Source: Mitsuaria sp. PDC51 (GTDB lineage Bacteria > Pseudomonadota > Gammaproteobacteria > Burkholderiales > Burkholderiaceae_C). Taken from it: 64,000 bases of DNA. The stretch spans positions 2,294,001 to 2,358,000 of the forward strand of contig NZ_FOZE01000001.1 in NCBI RefSeq assembly GCF_900113225.1, written 5' to 3'. Numbering within the stretch: position 1 is the stretch's first letter; each line of letters opens with the position of its first letter. Below, in pieces: positions 26,253 through 33,764 of the stretch. The notes beneath the pieces are model-generated. The model did not search any database. It saw only the letters and a program-made list of their open reading frames with translations, and was not told the DNA's origin. Position numbers and translations under genes: made by a program.

Positions 26253-28079
26253 ATGCCCATGTCGCTCCGGGTCGCGCTCGCCGCGACCCTCGTCCTGCTC
26301 TCGGCCGGCACGGCCTGCGCCCAGCAAGCCGGCACGGCCAACCTGGACCGCGTCGAAGTGGCCGGCAGGAAGACGGAGGTCTCGCCGTGGTTCCGCGCCG
26401 AGAGCCCGCATTTCGTCGTGTACTCGGACACCCGCGAGGAGGACGTCGCGCCCCTGCTGGACAACCTGGAGAAGCTGGACCGGCTGCTGCGGGCCTACCT
26501 CCTGCCGGCCGGCCCCGCCGAGTCGCAGGCCGAGCCGCCGGCATCGAAACTGACGCTGTACTACCACGCCAGCCTGTCGGGCCTGCGGGCGGTCCCGGGC
26601 AGCGTGCCGGTCGATGCCGTCGGCCTGTACACCCGCTGCGCCGAGGGGGTGCAGGGCTTCGGCGTTCACCTGGAACGCATGGCCGCGCTGGACGACGAGC
26701 AACTCGAGAAGGCGCCGCTGAACGACTCGCTGACGCATGTCTTCGAGGCCTATGCGCGGCACTTCCTCTATCGCCATACCGACATCCGCAGCCCCGCGTG
26801 GTTCATCGATGGCTTCGCCCAGTACTTCTCCAGCGTGCGGTTCTCGGCGCAGCAGACGGTCGTCGGGCGGGCGCCCAGGGACGTCGCCGGCTACCTGAGG
26901 TTCCTGGGGGCGGGGCGCAAGTACCACCTCGAATGGGAGGATGTGCTGGCGCATCGGCTGGCTGACGCGCACGGCCATGGCGGCGAAGCCGGCGCGCGTC
27001 TCGAGTTCCAGGCGAAGTCCTGGCTGCTGACGCACTACGCACTGTCCTCGGACGACAACCGCAAGCGCCTCAGCCGCTATCTCCGGCTCGTCGGTGACGG
27101 CGCGTCGCCGACCGCGGCGTTCGAACGGGCCTTTGGCCTGACAAGCGCGGGGCTCGGCCCGGCGATGTGGCGCTACGGCCAGCGCGGCATGGAAGTGCTG
27201 CGAGGCGCGCCCCAGTCGCTCCCCCCGACGCCGGTCCGCTTCCGGACGCTCACGCGGGGAGCGGGCGAGTTCGTGCTGGTGGACGCAGCCCTGCGGTCCT
27301 GCCCGGGCCGGCAGGCCGGCGAGTCCCTGCTGAAGGAAGCCTCCGAGCTGGCGGCCAGGTTCCCGGAGGATCGGCCAGGGCGACTCACCTGGAGCCGGGC
27401 GCAGATCGACTGGGGTGATCCGCAGGCGGCGCTCTCCCGGCTGGAGGCCGACCTGCGGGACGACGACACAGGCTTCGAGGCTCCTTACCTGGCGGGCAGG
27501 GCGCATCTCAGTCTTGCGGGGCGCAGCGAAGGCGTGTCCCGGGCGGCTCATCTCCAGGCGGCGCGGCAGCACTTGCAACGCGCGCTGGCGTTGAACCCGC
27601 GATCACCCGAAGTCGCGCTCGCAGGGTTCAAGGCGGAGGTCGCCGCGGCGGACCCGCCGGATGACGCCGCGTTTCAAGGCGTCATTGCCGTCTGGCAGGC
27701 CGCGCGAGACGTGGACGCGCTCACCCGCTTCGCGGCGCTGGCCTATGCGCTGACCGGCAAGGCGGACGAGGCGTACCAGGCCCTGGGCACGCTCGCGCAG
27801 AACGGGCAAGGCCCGGCCGCCATGGCGCAATGGGCGCGCGAGTGGCAGGGGCGACTCGAGACCGGCGTGACGCGCGGCGAACTCCTCGCCGAGTTGCGCC
27901 GGACCGACGTGCCGGACGCGCCGGTCAAGGAATGGACCCTCAACAAGCGGCGCGTGTTGCAGAAGGTCGAACTCAGCGCGGGTCTGGAGGCCGCGGACGC
28001 CTTCATCAAGGATCGGCAGCAGCAGAGCGACAGTGGGCCGCCCCCAGGCAACGCCGCGGGCGGCGCGGGAAGGCGGTAG
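26253..28079 (+). CDS. Exported DUF1570/peptidase-MA-like protein with degenerate active site and TPR-like tail
   Basis: A 608-residue protein with a signal peptide (about 1-24). Residues 45-215 resemble the peptidase MA/DUF1570 family: FRAESPHFVVYSD at the start and PAWFIDGFAQYF after the active-site helix. Where family members have HExxH-HF, this protein has EAYARHF, and the later GFAE glutamate is Gln. The zinc ligands and the catalytic Glu are therefore missing and it should not be a protease. Residues about 340-560 are helical, TPR-like. It is the third gene of the TonB-receptor operon, after a hairpin. A scaffolding or binding role in the periplasm is possible; I cannot assign a function. 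Confidence 0.65.
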   Translation: MPMSLRVALAATLVLLSAGTACAQQAGTANLDRVEVAGRKTEVSPWFRAESPHFVVYSDTREEDVAPLLDNLEKLDRLLRAYLLPAGPAESQAEPPASKLTLYYHASLSGLRAVPGSVPVDAVGLYTRCAEGVQGFGVHLERMAALDDEQLEKAPLNDSLTHVFEAYARHFLYRHTDIRSPAWFIDGFAQYFSSVRFSAQQTVVGRAPRDVAGYLRFLGAGRKYHLEWEDVLAHRLADAHGHGGEAGARLEFQAKSWLLTHYALSSDDNRKRLSRYLRLVGDGASPTAAFERAFGLTSAGLGPAMWRYGQRGMEVLRGAPQSLPPTPVRFRTLTRGAGEFVLVDAALRSCPGRQAGESLLKEASELAARFPEDRPGRLTWSRAQIDWGDPQAALSRLEADLRDDDTGFEAPYLAGRAHLSLAGRSEGVSRAAHLQAARQHLQRALALNPRSPEVALAGFKAEVAAADPPDDAAFQGVIAVWQAARDVDALTRFAALAYALTGKADEAYQALGTLAQNGQGPAAMAQWAREWQGRLETGVTRGELLAELRRTDVPDAPVKEWTLNKRRVLQKVELSAGLEAADAFIKDRQQQSDSGPPPGNAAGGAGRR

Positions 28080-28164
28080 GGCGCAGACGCCGCCGGCTGC
28101 CCGTCGGCCTTGGCCCCGGCGCGCCGGTTGCCCCTTCCCGCCGCCACCTTCCGGAGCCACCGAC

Positions 28165-28656
28165 ATGCAGCCAACGACCGCCGAGTCCGACCCGTCCTCC
28201 GCCGTGAGCGCCAGCGCTTCGACGCTCACCGGCCATTGCCTCTGCGGCGCGGTCACGATCACCGTCGCGGGCCACCACGACCCACGCGTCGGCGCCTGCC
28301 ATTGCCGGATGTGCCAGCGATGGACCGGCGGCCTGTTCCTGTGCTTCACCGCCGACGTCTCCGCCGTGACGGTCAAGGGCGAGGTCACGCGCTACCGCTC
28401 GTCCTCCTTCGCCGAGCGCGCCTTCTGCCCGCGCTGCGGCTCGCACCTCTGGTTCAACGACGTCGACGACGCCGGCCAGCCCAAGGGCTACGAACTCATG
28501 CCGGGACTGTTCGATGCGGCTCGAGCCTGGCCGCTGCGGTCCGAGATCTACGTCGACCGGGCGATGGCCGCCGTGCCCCTCGCGGGCGACCATCGCCGCA
28601 AGACCCGCGCGGAGTACGAGGCCGACAACCCGTTCATCGAAGGCGACCTCGAGTAG
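28165..28656 (+). CDS. GFA family protein (glutathione-dependent formaldehyde-activating enzyme-like)
   Basis: A 163-residue GFA-fold protein with the zinc-binding pattern intact: CLC (Cys25, Cys27), ACHCRMC (Cys45, Cys47, Cys50) and FCPRCGSHLW (Cys88, Cys91). Length is slightly above the family norm because of an Ala/Ser-rich N-terminus. The ATG at 28165 follows a CCGGAG ribosome binding site; longer in-frame starts are less likely. GFA proteins bind glutathione or related small molecules, but most have no proven reaction. It stands alone between the glycan locus and the PETase-like gene, followed by a terminator-like hairpin. Confidence 0.82.
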   Translation: MQPTTAESDPSSAVSASASTLTGHCLCGAVTITVAGHHDPRVGACHCRMCQRWTGGLFLCFTADVSAVTVKGEVTRYRSSSFAERAFCPRCGSHLWFNDVDDAGQPKGYELMPGLFDAARAWPLRSEIYVDRAMAAVPLAGDHRRKTRAEYEADNPFIEGDLE

Positions 28657-28728
28657 CGCTGGCGCGACCGGCCCAGGCGCCGCGGTCCTTGCCGAGCGAT
28701 GGCGGAGCCGGAGGCGCGAGGGCAGGGC

Positions 28729-28759
28729 ACCCGGGCGGGGCGACGGGACCCCGGGTTTT
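28729..28759 (+). terminator. Putative intrinsic terminator after the GFA gene
   Basis: ACCCGGG (28729-28735) pairs with CCCGGGT (28750-28756) across a 14-nt loop and is followed by TTTT (28756-28759). It lies 73 nt after the GFA stop and isolates that gene from the PETase-like operon. The long loop makes it a moderate candidate. Confidence 0.45.
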
Positions 28760-28838
28760 CCCTCAATGATCCTAGGGGGGCGCCTCGCCGCTGCATACAA
28801 GGCGCATCGCCGCCGTGCTTCCTAGACTGCGCCTCGCC

Positions 28839-28855
28839 CGATGCATGTTGCATCG
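28839..28855. promoter_or_regulatory. Palindrome just upstream of the PETase-like gene
   Basis: CGATGCA-TGT-TGCATCG is a perfect inverted repeat with 7-bp arms, centred 35 bp before the ATG at 28882. It could be an operator overlapping the promoter or start region, or a leader hairpin in the mRNA. The AraC-family gene two genes downstream is one candidate binder, although AraC sites are usually direct repeats. Confidence 0.4.
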
Positions 28856-28881
28856 CGGGCGCATCCACTCAGGGAGACACC

Positions 28882-29736
28882 ATGACCCAGTCAGCTTCGT
28901 TGCGACGCGCCTTGCGCGCCCTGGTCCTGTGCGGCACCTTCGCGGCCGCCGGCGCCTCGGCCCAGGTCGGTCCGGACCCCACGTCCGCCAGCCTCAATGC
29001 CACCGCCGGACCGTTCGCGGTCTCGACCAGCAACGTGGTGCTCGCGCGCGGTTTCGGCGGCGGCACGATCTACTACCCCACCGCGACCGGGCGCTACGGC
29101 GTCGTGGCCATCAGCCCGGGCTTCACCGCCACGGAGTCCAGCGTCGCCTGGCTCGGCCGCCGCCTGGCCACGCACGGGCTGGTGGTCATCACCATCAACA
29201 CCAACACCACGCTCGACCAGCCCGCCAGCCGCGCCACGCAGCTGATGGCGGCGCTCAACCACGTCGTCAACAGCGCGAGCAGCACGGTGCGCAGCCGCGT
29301 GGACAGCACCCGGCTGGCGGTGGCGGGACATTCGATGGGCGGCGGCGGCGCGCTGATCGCCGCGCAGAACAACCCGACGCTCAAGGCCGCGCTGCCGCTG
29401 ACGCCGTGGAACCTGAGCAGCAGCTTCACGCAGGTGCGGGTGCCGACGCTGATCGTCGGCGCGGATGGCGACGCGGTGGCCTCGGTGGCCGTGCATGCGC
29501 GGCCGTTCTACGCGAGCCTGCCCGCCACGACCTTCAAGGCCTATGCCGAGCTCAACGGCGCGAGCCACTTCACGCCCAACAGCACCAACACGCCGATCGG
29601 CCGCTACGGCACCGCGTGGATGAAGCGCTTCGTCGACGCGGACAGCCGCTACTCGCCCTTCCTCTGCGGCGCGCCGCACGAGGCCTACGCCACGGCGCTG
29701 GTGTTCGACCGCTACAGCCAGAACTGCCCGTACTGA
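28882..29736 (+). CDS. Secreted polyester hydrolase of the PETase/cutinase family
   Basis: A 284-residue protein with a signal peptide (ending ASAQ, residue 28) and clear collinear similarity to Ideonella sakaiensis PETase. The shared pattern includes [25 protein letters not shown] and GHSMGGGG. The predicted triad is Ser151, Asp197 and His229; the oxyanion residues are Phe81 (Tyr87 in PETase) and Met152; the substrate Trp is Trp176. At the PETase-specific sites it has His150 (for Trp159) and Phe230 (for Ser238), as in ordinary cutinases. The second PETase disulfide (Cys203-Cys239) is absent, while the C-terminal pair Cys262/Cys282 is kept. The natural substrate is probably a polyester such as cutin, suberin or PHA-like material; PET activity is possible but not shown. 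A foldase-like gene follows. Confidence 0.9.
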   Translation: MTQSASLRRALRALVLCGTFAAAGASAQVGPDPTSASLNATAGPFAVSTSNVVLARGFGGGTIYYPTATGRYGVVAISPGFTATESSVAWLGRRLATHGLVVITINTNTTLDQPASRATQLMAALNHVVNSASSTVRSRVDSTRLAVAGHSMGGGGALIAAQNNPTLKAALPLTPWNLSSSFTQVRVPTLIVGADGDAVASVAVHARPFYASLPATTFKAYAELNGASHFTPNSTNTPIGRYGTAWMKRFVDADSRYSPFLCGAPHEAYATALVFDRYSQNCPY

Positions 29737-29759
29737 GCCCGCAGCCGCAGGAGGACACC

Positions 29760-30500
29760 ATGTCGCACCCGTCCGATCGACCTCGGGGCCGGCGCATCGC
29801 CTGGGCCCTTGCCGCCGGCCTCGGCTCGGCGATCCTCCTGGTCTGGCTGGCCGCCGCGGCGCTCGCCCCGGCGGCCGCGGAGGAACCCGCCGCGGTGTTC
29901 CCCTGGACGCGCACCCCGGTCGCGGCGTCGTCGTCCGAATCGGGGACACCGCCCGGCACGACGCCCGTCGTCGCGGGGCAGGGGACATCGGCGTCGCCGG
30001 CATCCTCGCAGGCGTCGGCGGGGTCAGACCTTGCCAGCACGTCCTCCAGCGTGTTCCGGGTCGATGCGCAGGGCCGGCTGGTCGTCGACCAGGCGATGCG
30101 CCTGCGGGTCGAGGCGCTTCTCGCGCTCCATGAAGGCGACGCGCTGGCTGCGCGCCTGGACGCGGAACTGGCGGGGCTGACGCCGACCGCCGCCGCGCGG
30201 GCGCGCGAGCTGGTCGCGCAGTTCGAGGCCTACCAGGACGCGCAGGCCGCCGCGTTCCCGCCGGGCAGGGCGCCCTTGGTGCCCGAGGAGGGGCTCGCGC
30301 AACTGCAGGCGATGCAGGCGCTGCGGGCCAGCCACTTCGGCGCCGACGCGGCGCGGCAGATGTTCGCGCAGGACGATGCCGTCGCGCGCCGGATCCTCGA
30401 GCTGATGCGGGAGGACACCTCCACCGCGCGCAGCATGGAGGAGAAGGCGATGCGGGCCCAGGTGCGCTATGACCAGGAGCGCGGTGCGGTTCCGCCTTGA
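29760..30500 (+). CDS. Lipase chaperone (Lif)-like foldase, short form
   Basis: A 246-residue protein with an N-terminal membrane anchor (about residues 12-35), a Pro/Ser/Thr-rich variable linker (to about 90) and an all-helical domain. Segments match lipase-specific foldases: FRVDAQGRLVVDQAMRLRVE, then RARELVAQFEAYQ, and ASHFGADAARQMFAQDDA near the C-terminus. It is shorter than full Lif proteins (about 340 residues) and lacks the canonical RxxFDY motif. An AGGAGG ribosome binding site (29749-29754) precedes the ATG, 23 nt after the PETase-like stop. The position argues that it folds that secreted esterase in the periplasm, which is inference. Confidence 0.72.
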   Translation: MSHPSDRPRGRRIAWALAAGLGSAILLVWLAAAALAPAAAEEPAAVFPWTRTPVAASSSESGTPPGTTPVVAGQGTSASPASSQASAGSDLASTSSSVFRVDAQGRLVVDQAMRLRVEALLALHEGDALAARLDAELAGLTPTAAARARELVAQFEAYQDAQAAAFPPGRAPLVPEEGLAQLQAMQALRASHFGADAARQMFAQDDAVARRILELMREDTSTARSMEEKAMRAQVRYDQERGAVPP

Positions 30501-30531
30501 CGCCGCGACGCGCGCCCGGGAGCATGCCGCC

Positions 30532-31353
30532 ATGACCTCTGGCGACACCGTCGAGCCTCGCCTCGGCCTGCTGGGTGACAGCTTCATCTACGCCAGCGCG
30601 GCCTTGCGGTCGCGCGTCTGCCGGCACTCCGCGACGCTGGCCTGCGCGCTGACGCCGCAGCCGCTGAGCATCAGCGCCGACGGCCAGCAGTGGCGAGGTC
30701 ACCTGATGGCGATCCGCCCGTTTTCCTGGCGCGCCATCGACTCGGGCGGGCAACCCGTCGTGCTGATCGACCTGGAGCCCACCCATCCGCGCTACAACAC
30801 CTTCAGCCACTGGCCCGACCGCGCGCCGGTGCGCGTGCTCGACGCCCACGGCTTTGCCGGCCTGCGCGATTGCGCGCGGGCCTTCGCGCATCGGACCTTG
30901 AGCGGCCGGCGCCTGCAGGCGTCGGTGCAGTTGCTGGTCGGCAGCGTCGCCGACAGCGTGGCACCGCACCGACCGCTGGAGGTCCGCGTGCGGCAGATGA
31001 TGGCCGCATTGCGCCTGGACCCGTCCCTGGACCTGACGGCGCTGGGCGCGGCGGTGGGCCTGTCCGCGGCGCAGGCCTCGCGCGGCTTCGTGCGCTCGCT
31101 CGGCATCACGGCGCGGCAGTACGCGCTGGCCGCCAAGATCCAGCGCGCGGCGATGTTCTTCGGCAGCGGCCGCGCGCTGACCAGCATCGCGCAGGCGTCC
31201 GGGTTCACCGATTCCGCCCACCTGGCCAAGGTGTGGATGCGCTGTTACGGTGACTGCCCGTCGCGCTACTTCGCCCAGCACGACGGCTCGCTCGACGGCC
31301 GCGTCGACCACGCCTGGCGGCAGCGCGTGAGCCTGTCGGAGACCTTCAACTGA
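30532..31353 (+). CDS. AraC family transcriptional regulator
   Basis: A 273-residue regulator with an N-terminal ligand-binding or dimerisation region and a C-terminal AraC double helix-turn-helix (about residues 150-262). The second half contains ALTSIAQASGFTDSAHLAK, the typical recognition block. The ATG at 30532 follows GGGAG; an upstream ATG at 30469 would overlap the foldase gene. It immediately follows the polyester hydrolase/foldase pair in the same direction and probably regulates it. The final Pro-rich consensus of AraC proteins is changed here to CPSRYFAQ. Confidence 0.83.
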   Translation: MTSGDTVEPRLGLLGDSFIYASAALRSRVCRHSATLACALTPQPLSISADGQQWRGHLMAIRPFSWRAIDSGGQPVVLIDLEPTHPRYNTFSHWPDRAPVRVLDAHGFAGLRDCARAFAHRTLSGRRLQASVQLLVGSVADSVAPHRPLEVRVRQMMAALRLDPSLDLTALGAAVGLSAAQASRGFVRSLGITARQYALAAKIQRAAMFFGSGRALTSIAQASGFTDSAHLAKVWMRCYGDCPSRYFAQHDGSLDGRVDHAWRQRVSLSETFN

Positions 31354-31360
31354 GCCCTTC

Positions 31361-32260
31361 GTGACACGCCCGACGCTCTGGCATCGACTTCGACATGCGG
31401 CTGTTCATGCGCCTGGCCTGGGCGTGCTGCTGCTGGCCGTGCGCAACTACGTGCTCCACCAGAGCGCCAACCAGGCGGGCAGCATGGCGTTCTCGATGGT
31501 GCTGTCGATGTTTCCGCTGCTGGTGCTGCTGTCCGCGGGCGCGGCGTACATCGGCGCTCCCGGCGATGCCGCGGCGCTGGCGCGGCGTGTGGCCGAGTAC
31601 GCGCCGCCGCTGGTGCGCGGCGCCTTGCAGCCGGTCGTCGACCAGGTGCTGGCGCAGCGCAGCCAGACGCTGGTGACCATCGGCCTGTTCGTCACGCTGT
31701 GGACCGCGTCCTCCGGCATGCAGGCAGTCCGCACCGCGCTCAACCGGTCCTACGGCATCGAGCGCGGGCTGTCGTTCTGGCGGGCGCGCCTGAAGGTGAC
31801 GGTGTTCACCGTGGTCGTCGGTGGCGGCATCCTCCTCACCTTCAGTTCCATCATCGTCATGCCCTACGTGTGGGAGGCGCTGGAGCGCAGCACCGGCGTG
31901 GGCAAGGAGACGCTCTGGCTGCGCAACAGCGTGCGCTACGGCCTGGCATTCCCGATGCTCACCGTGCTGTACGCGCTGCTGTATGGCTGGCTGCCCGACA
32001 TCCGCCAGCGCCTGCGCACCGTGCTGCCCGGCGCCGTCGTCGGCGCGGCGCTGTGGGTGGCGCTGGTGGCGGTGCTGTCGTACTCGCTGCGCAGCGCCGG
32101 CAAGCTGGCGCTGCTGTACGGCAGCTTCGCCGGCGTGGTGGCCACGCTGGTGTTCCTCTACCTCAGCGCGGCGACGCTGATCTATGGGGCTGAGGTGAAT
32201 GCGGTGATCCGGGGGAGGTTGGTCGGGGCGGGGAATGACCTGGAGGAGGCTGAGCGGTGA
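31361..32260 (+). CDS. YihY/BrkB family inner-membrane protein
   Basis: A 299-residue integral membrane protein with about six hydrophobic segments. The family motifs are the NQAGSMAFSMVLSMFPLLVLL region near residue 37 and YGSFAGVVATLVFLYLSAATLIYGAEVNA near the C-terminus. It starts with GTG at 31361, 7 nt after the AraC stop, and the C-terminal tail is charged. YihY/BrkB proteins were once called ribonuclease BN; that activity belongs to another gene, and the true role (possibly transport) is unresolved. No functional tie to the neighbouring genes is evident. Confidence 0.87.
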   Translation: MTRPTLWHRLRHAAVHAPGLGVLLLAVRNYVLHQSANQAGSMAFSMVLSMFPLLVLLSAGAAYIGAPGDAAALARRVAEYAPPLVRGALQPVVDQVLAQRSQTLVTIGLFVTLWTASSGMQAVRTALNRSYGIERGLSFWRARLKVTVFTVVVGGGILLTFSSIIVMPYVWEALERSTGVGKETLWLRNSVRYGLAFPMLTVLYALLYGWLPDIRQRLRTVLPGAVVGAALWVALVAVLSYSLRSAGKLALLYGSFAGVVATLVFLYLSAATLIYGAEVNAVIRGRLVGAGNDLEEAER

Positions 32261-32361
32261 ATCGGCGATCGGGGAAGCTGCATGCCGGTAGCAGCCGAGG
32301 CCTTCCTTTGCGCGCCAACACGCTCGGCCCTGCGTCGGGTTATCGAGGGCCAGCAGCCCGG

Positions 32362-33450
32362 TCACTTCGAGGTCCGGATGGTCGGCGAAGTGGTCGTCAG
32401 GTACAGCGACCGGCCGGTATCCGCCGGCTTGGCCGCGCCGCGGTCCCGGCAGGCCAGCGCGTCGCCGTGTTTCTTCACCAGCTTGCTCAGCGTGGCCCGC
32501 TGCATGTTGCAGATGCGCGCGGCCTCGCTGATGTTGCCGTTTCCGACGGCCATCGCCTCCATCACGAACTGACGCTCGACGTTGACCACCGCCGCGCGCT
32601 TGGCTTCGCGCAAGGAGGCGCAGCCGCGTTCGCCACTGCGCTGCGCCGCCGCTTCCCGCAGCCCCGGTGAGCTGGTGAGCAGCGTGTCGACGTCGATGCA
32701 GCCCGCCGTCGTGCTCAGGCAGGCTCGCACCAGCGTGTGCTCGAGCTCGCGCACATTGCCCGGCCAGCTCAGCGATCGCAGCAGCGCCAGCGCCTCGTCG
32801 CTGATCGCCTTGGGCGGCCCGGTGGTGGTCTGCGCCACGCCGCGCAGCAGGTGCGGCACCAGCAGGTCGAGGTCCTCCGGCCGCTCGCGCAGCGGCGGCA
32901 GGTCCACCCGCAGCACGTCCAGCCGGAAGAACAGGTCCGAGCGGAAGCCGCCTTGCTGCGACAGTGAGAACAGGTCGACGTTGCAGGCCGCGACGATGCG
33001 CACGTCGGCCTTGTGCGTCTGGTCGTCGCCGACCGCGCGGAACGACGCGTCCTGCAGGAAGCGCAGCAGCACCACCTGGCCGCGCGGCGACAGCGCCTCG
33101 ATCTCGTCGAGGAACAGCGTGCCGCCTTCGGCCTCGCGCACCAGGCCCCGGCGCGTGCGCGCCGCGTCGGTGAAGGCGCCGCGCGCGTGGCCGAACAGCT
33201 CGCTCTCGATCAGCGTGTCCGGCAGCGCGCCGCAGTTGACGGGAATGAAGGCGCCATCGCGCCGCGGCCCCAGGTAGTGGATGGCGCGCGCCACCAGGTC
33301 CTTGCCGGTGCCGGTCTCGCCGACCACCAGCACCGGCGCCGCGCAATCGGCATAGCGTGCCACCAGGTCCAGCGCCTTGCGCAAGCCCGCGGACGTGCCC
33401 ACGAGCATCGCGTCCAGCGTCCCCGGGTGAGCCTTGGTTGGGGTGCTCAT
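32362..33450 (-). CDS. Sigma-54-dependent transcriptional activator without sensor domain
   Basis: A 362-residue bacterial enhancer-binding protein. The AAA+ domain begins almost at the N-terminus: Walker A GETGTGKD (residues 44-51), the sigma-54 contact loop as GAFTDA (91-96, normally GAFTGA), Walker B TLFLDEIEAL (111-120), and a C-terminal Fis-type HTH (NISEAARICNMQRATLSKLV). There is no receiver, GAF or PAS domain, so activity may be set by expression level or a partner, as in PspF or HrpS. GGGAGG lies 8 nt before the ATG at 33450. It is divergent from the contractile-injection operon, whose promoter region carries matching sigma-54 elements, so it is very probably that system's activator. 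Confidence 0.88.
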   Translation of the reverse strand: MSTPTKAHPGTLDAMLVGTSAGLRKALDLVARYADCAAPVLVVGETGTGKDLVARAIHYLGPRRDGAFIPVNCGALPDTLIESELFGHARGAFTDAARTRRGLVREAEGGTLFLDEIEALSPRGQVVLLRFLQDASFRAVGDDQTHKADVRIVAACNVDLFSLSQQGGFRSDLFFRLDVLRVDLPPLRERPEDLDLLVPHLLRGVAQTTTGPPKAISDEALALLRSLSWPGNVRELEHTLVRACLSTTAGCIDVDTLLTSSPGLREAAAQRSGERGCASLREAKRAAVVNVERQFVMEAMAVGNGNISEAARICNMQRATLSKLVKKHGDALACRDRGAAKPADTGRSLYLTTTSPTIRTSK

Positions 33451-33567
33451 CGTGTCGCCTCCCTGGCCTGACATCGGTCGGCAGGCAGTGTACGGAAGGC
33501 CGTTTGCCGAGCACCTCCCTAATGTTGACGACCGTTACAACCCGGGCGCGATCGGGCCATCCGTGCC

Positions 33568-33597
33568 ATCGCGACACGGCCGTGTCGCGATCGACAC
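33568..33597. promoter_or_regulatory. Enhancer (UAS) for the sigma-54 activator: three phased CGACAC half-sites
   Basis: Half-sites CGACAC (33572-33577), GTGTCG (33582-33587) and CGACAC (33592-33597) alternate in orientation and are spaced exactly 10 bp apart, one helical turn. The first two lie inside a perfect 24-bp palindrome (33568-33591, arms ATCGCGACACGG). The cluster is about 150 bp upstream of the -24/-12 promoter, the usual distance for an enhancer-binding protein, and also sits upstream of the activator's own start. Confidence 0.75.
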
Positions 33598-33707
33598 AGG
33601 GCCTCGCGAGGCCCGCCACGACGGCATCGCGGCCTTGCCCGCGGTCGCGCGGGTCCGTGTCGGCGGTGACTCGGACGATGTGACGCAGATCACGATTGCC
33701 TCAATCA

Positions 33708-33720
33708 AATCAAGGACTTG
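33708..33720. promoter_or_regulatory. IHF site between enhancer and sigma-54 promoter
   Basis: AATCAAGGACTTG matches the IHF consensus WATCAAnnnnTTR at every defined position. It sits in a short AT-rich patch between the enhancer and the -24 element, where an IHF bend would bring the activator to the polymerase. Confidence 0.65.
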
Positions 33721-33736
33721 AGGCGGGCCGGCCACC

Positions 33737-33752
33737 TGGCACGGTTTACGCA
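33737..33752 (+). promoter_or_regulatory. Sigma-54 (-24/-12) promoter of the contractile-injection operon
   Basis: TGGCACGGTTTACGCA contains the invariant GG (33738-33739) and GC (33750-33751) ten bases apart, plus the conserved TGGCACG block. The predicted transcription start is about 33763, directly in front of the first ORF (ATG 33765). It points into the operon and faces a divergent sigma-54 activator gene. Confidence 0.8.
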
Positions 33753-33764
33753 TGGTCAGCCGGC

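Noticed and set aside
22973-26464. Very long open frame on the minus strand opposite the TonB receptor, and similar ones at 2412-4193, 6471-9296, 46124-49144 and 48843-52772
   Set aside because: They are shadows of real genes in a GC-rich genome where stop codons are rare in the mirror frame. Their translations are Arg/Gly/Ala/His-rich without domains, while the plus strand holds recognisable families with signal peptides or motifs.
33696-33764. TTG at 33696 as start of the first eCIS-operon ORF
   Set aside because: It would place the IHF site and the sigma-54 promoter inside the gene, has no ribosome binding site, and the added residues look non-coding.
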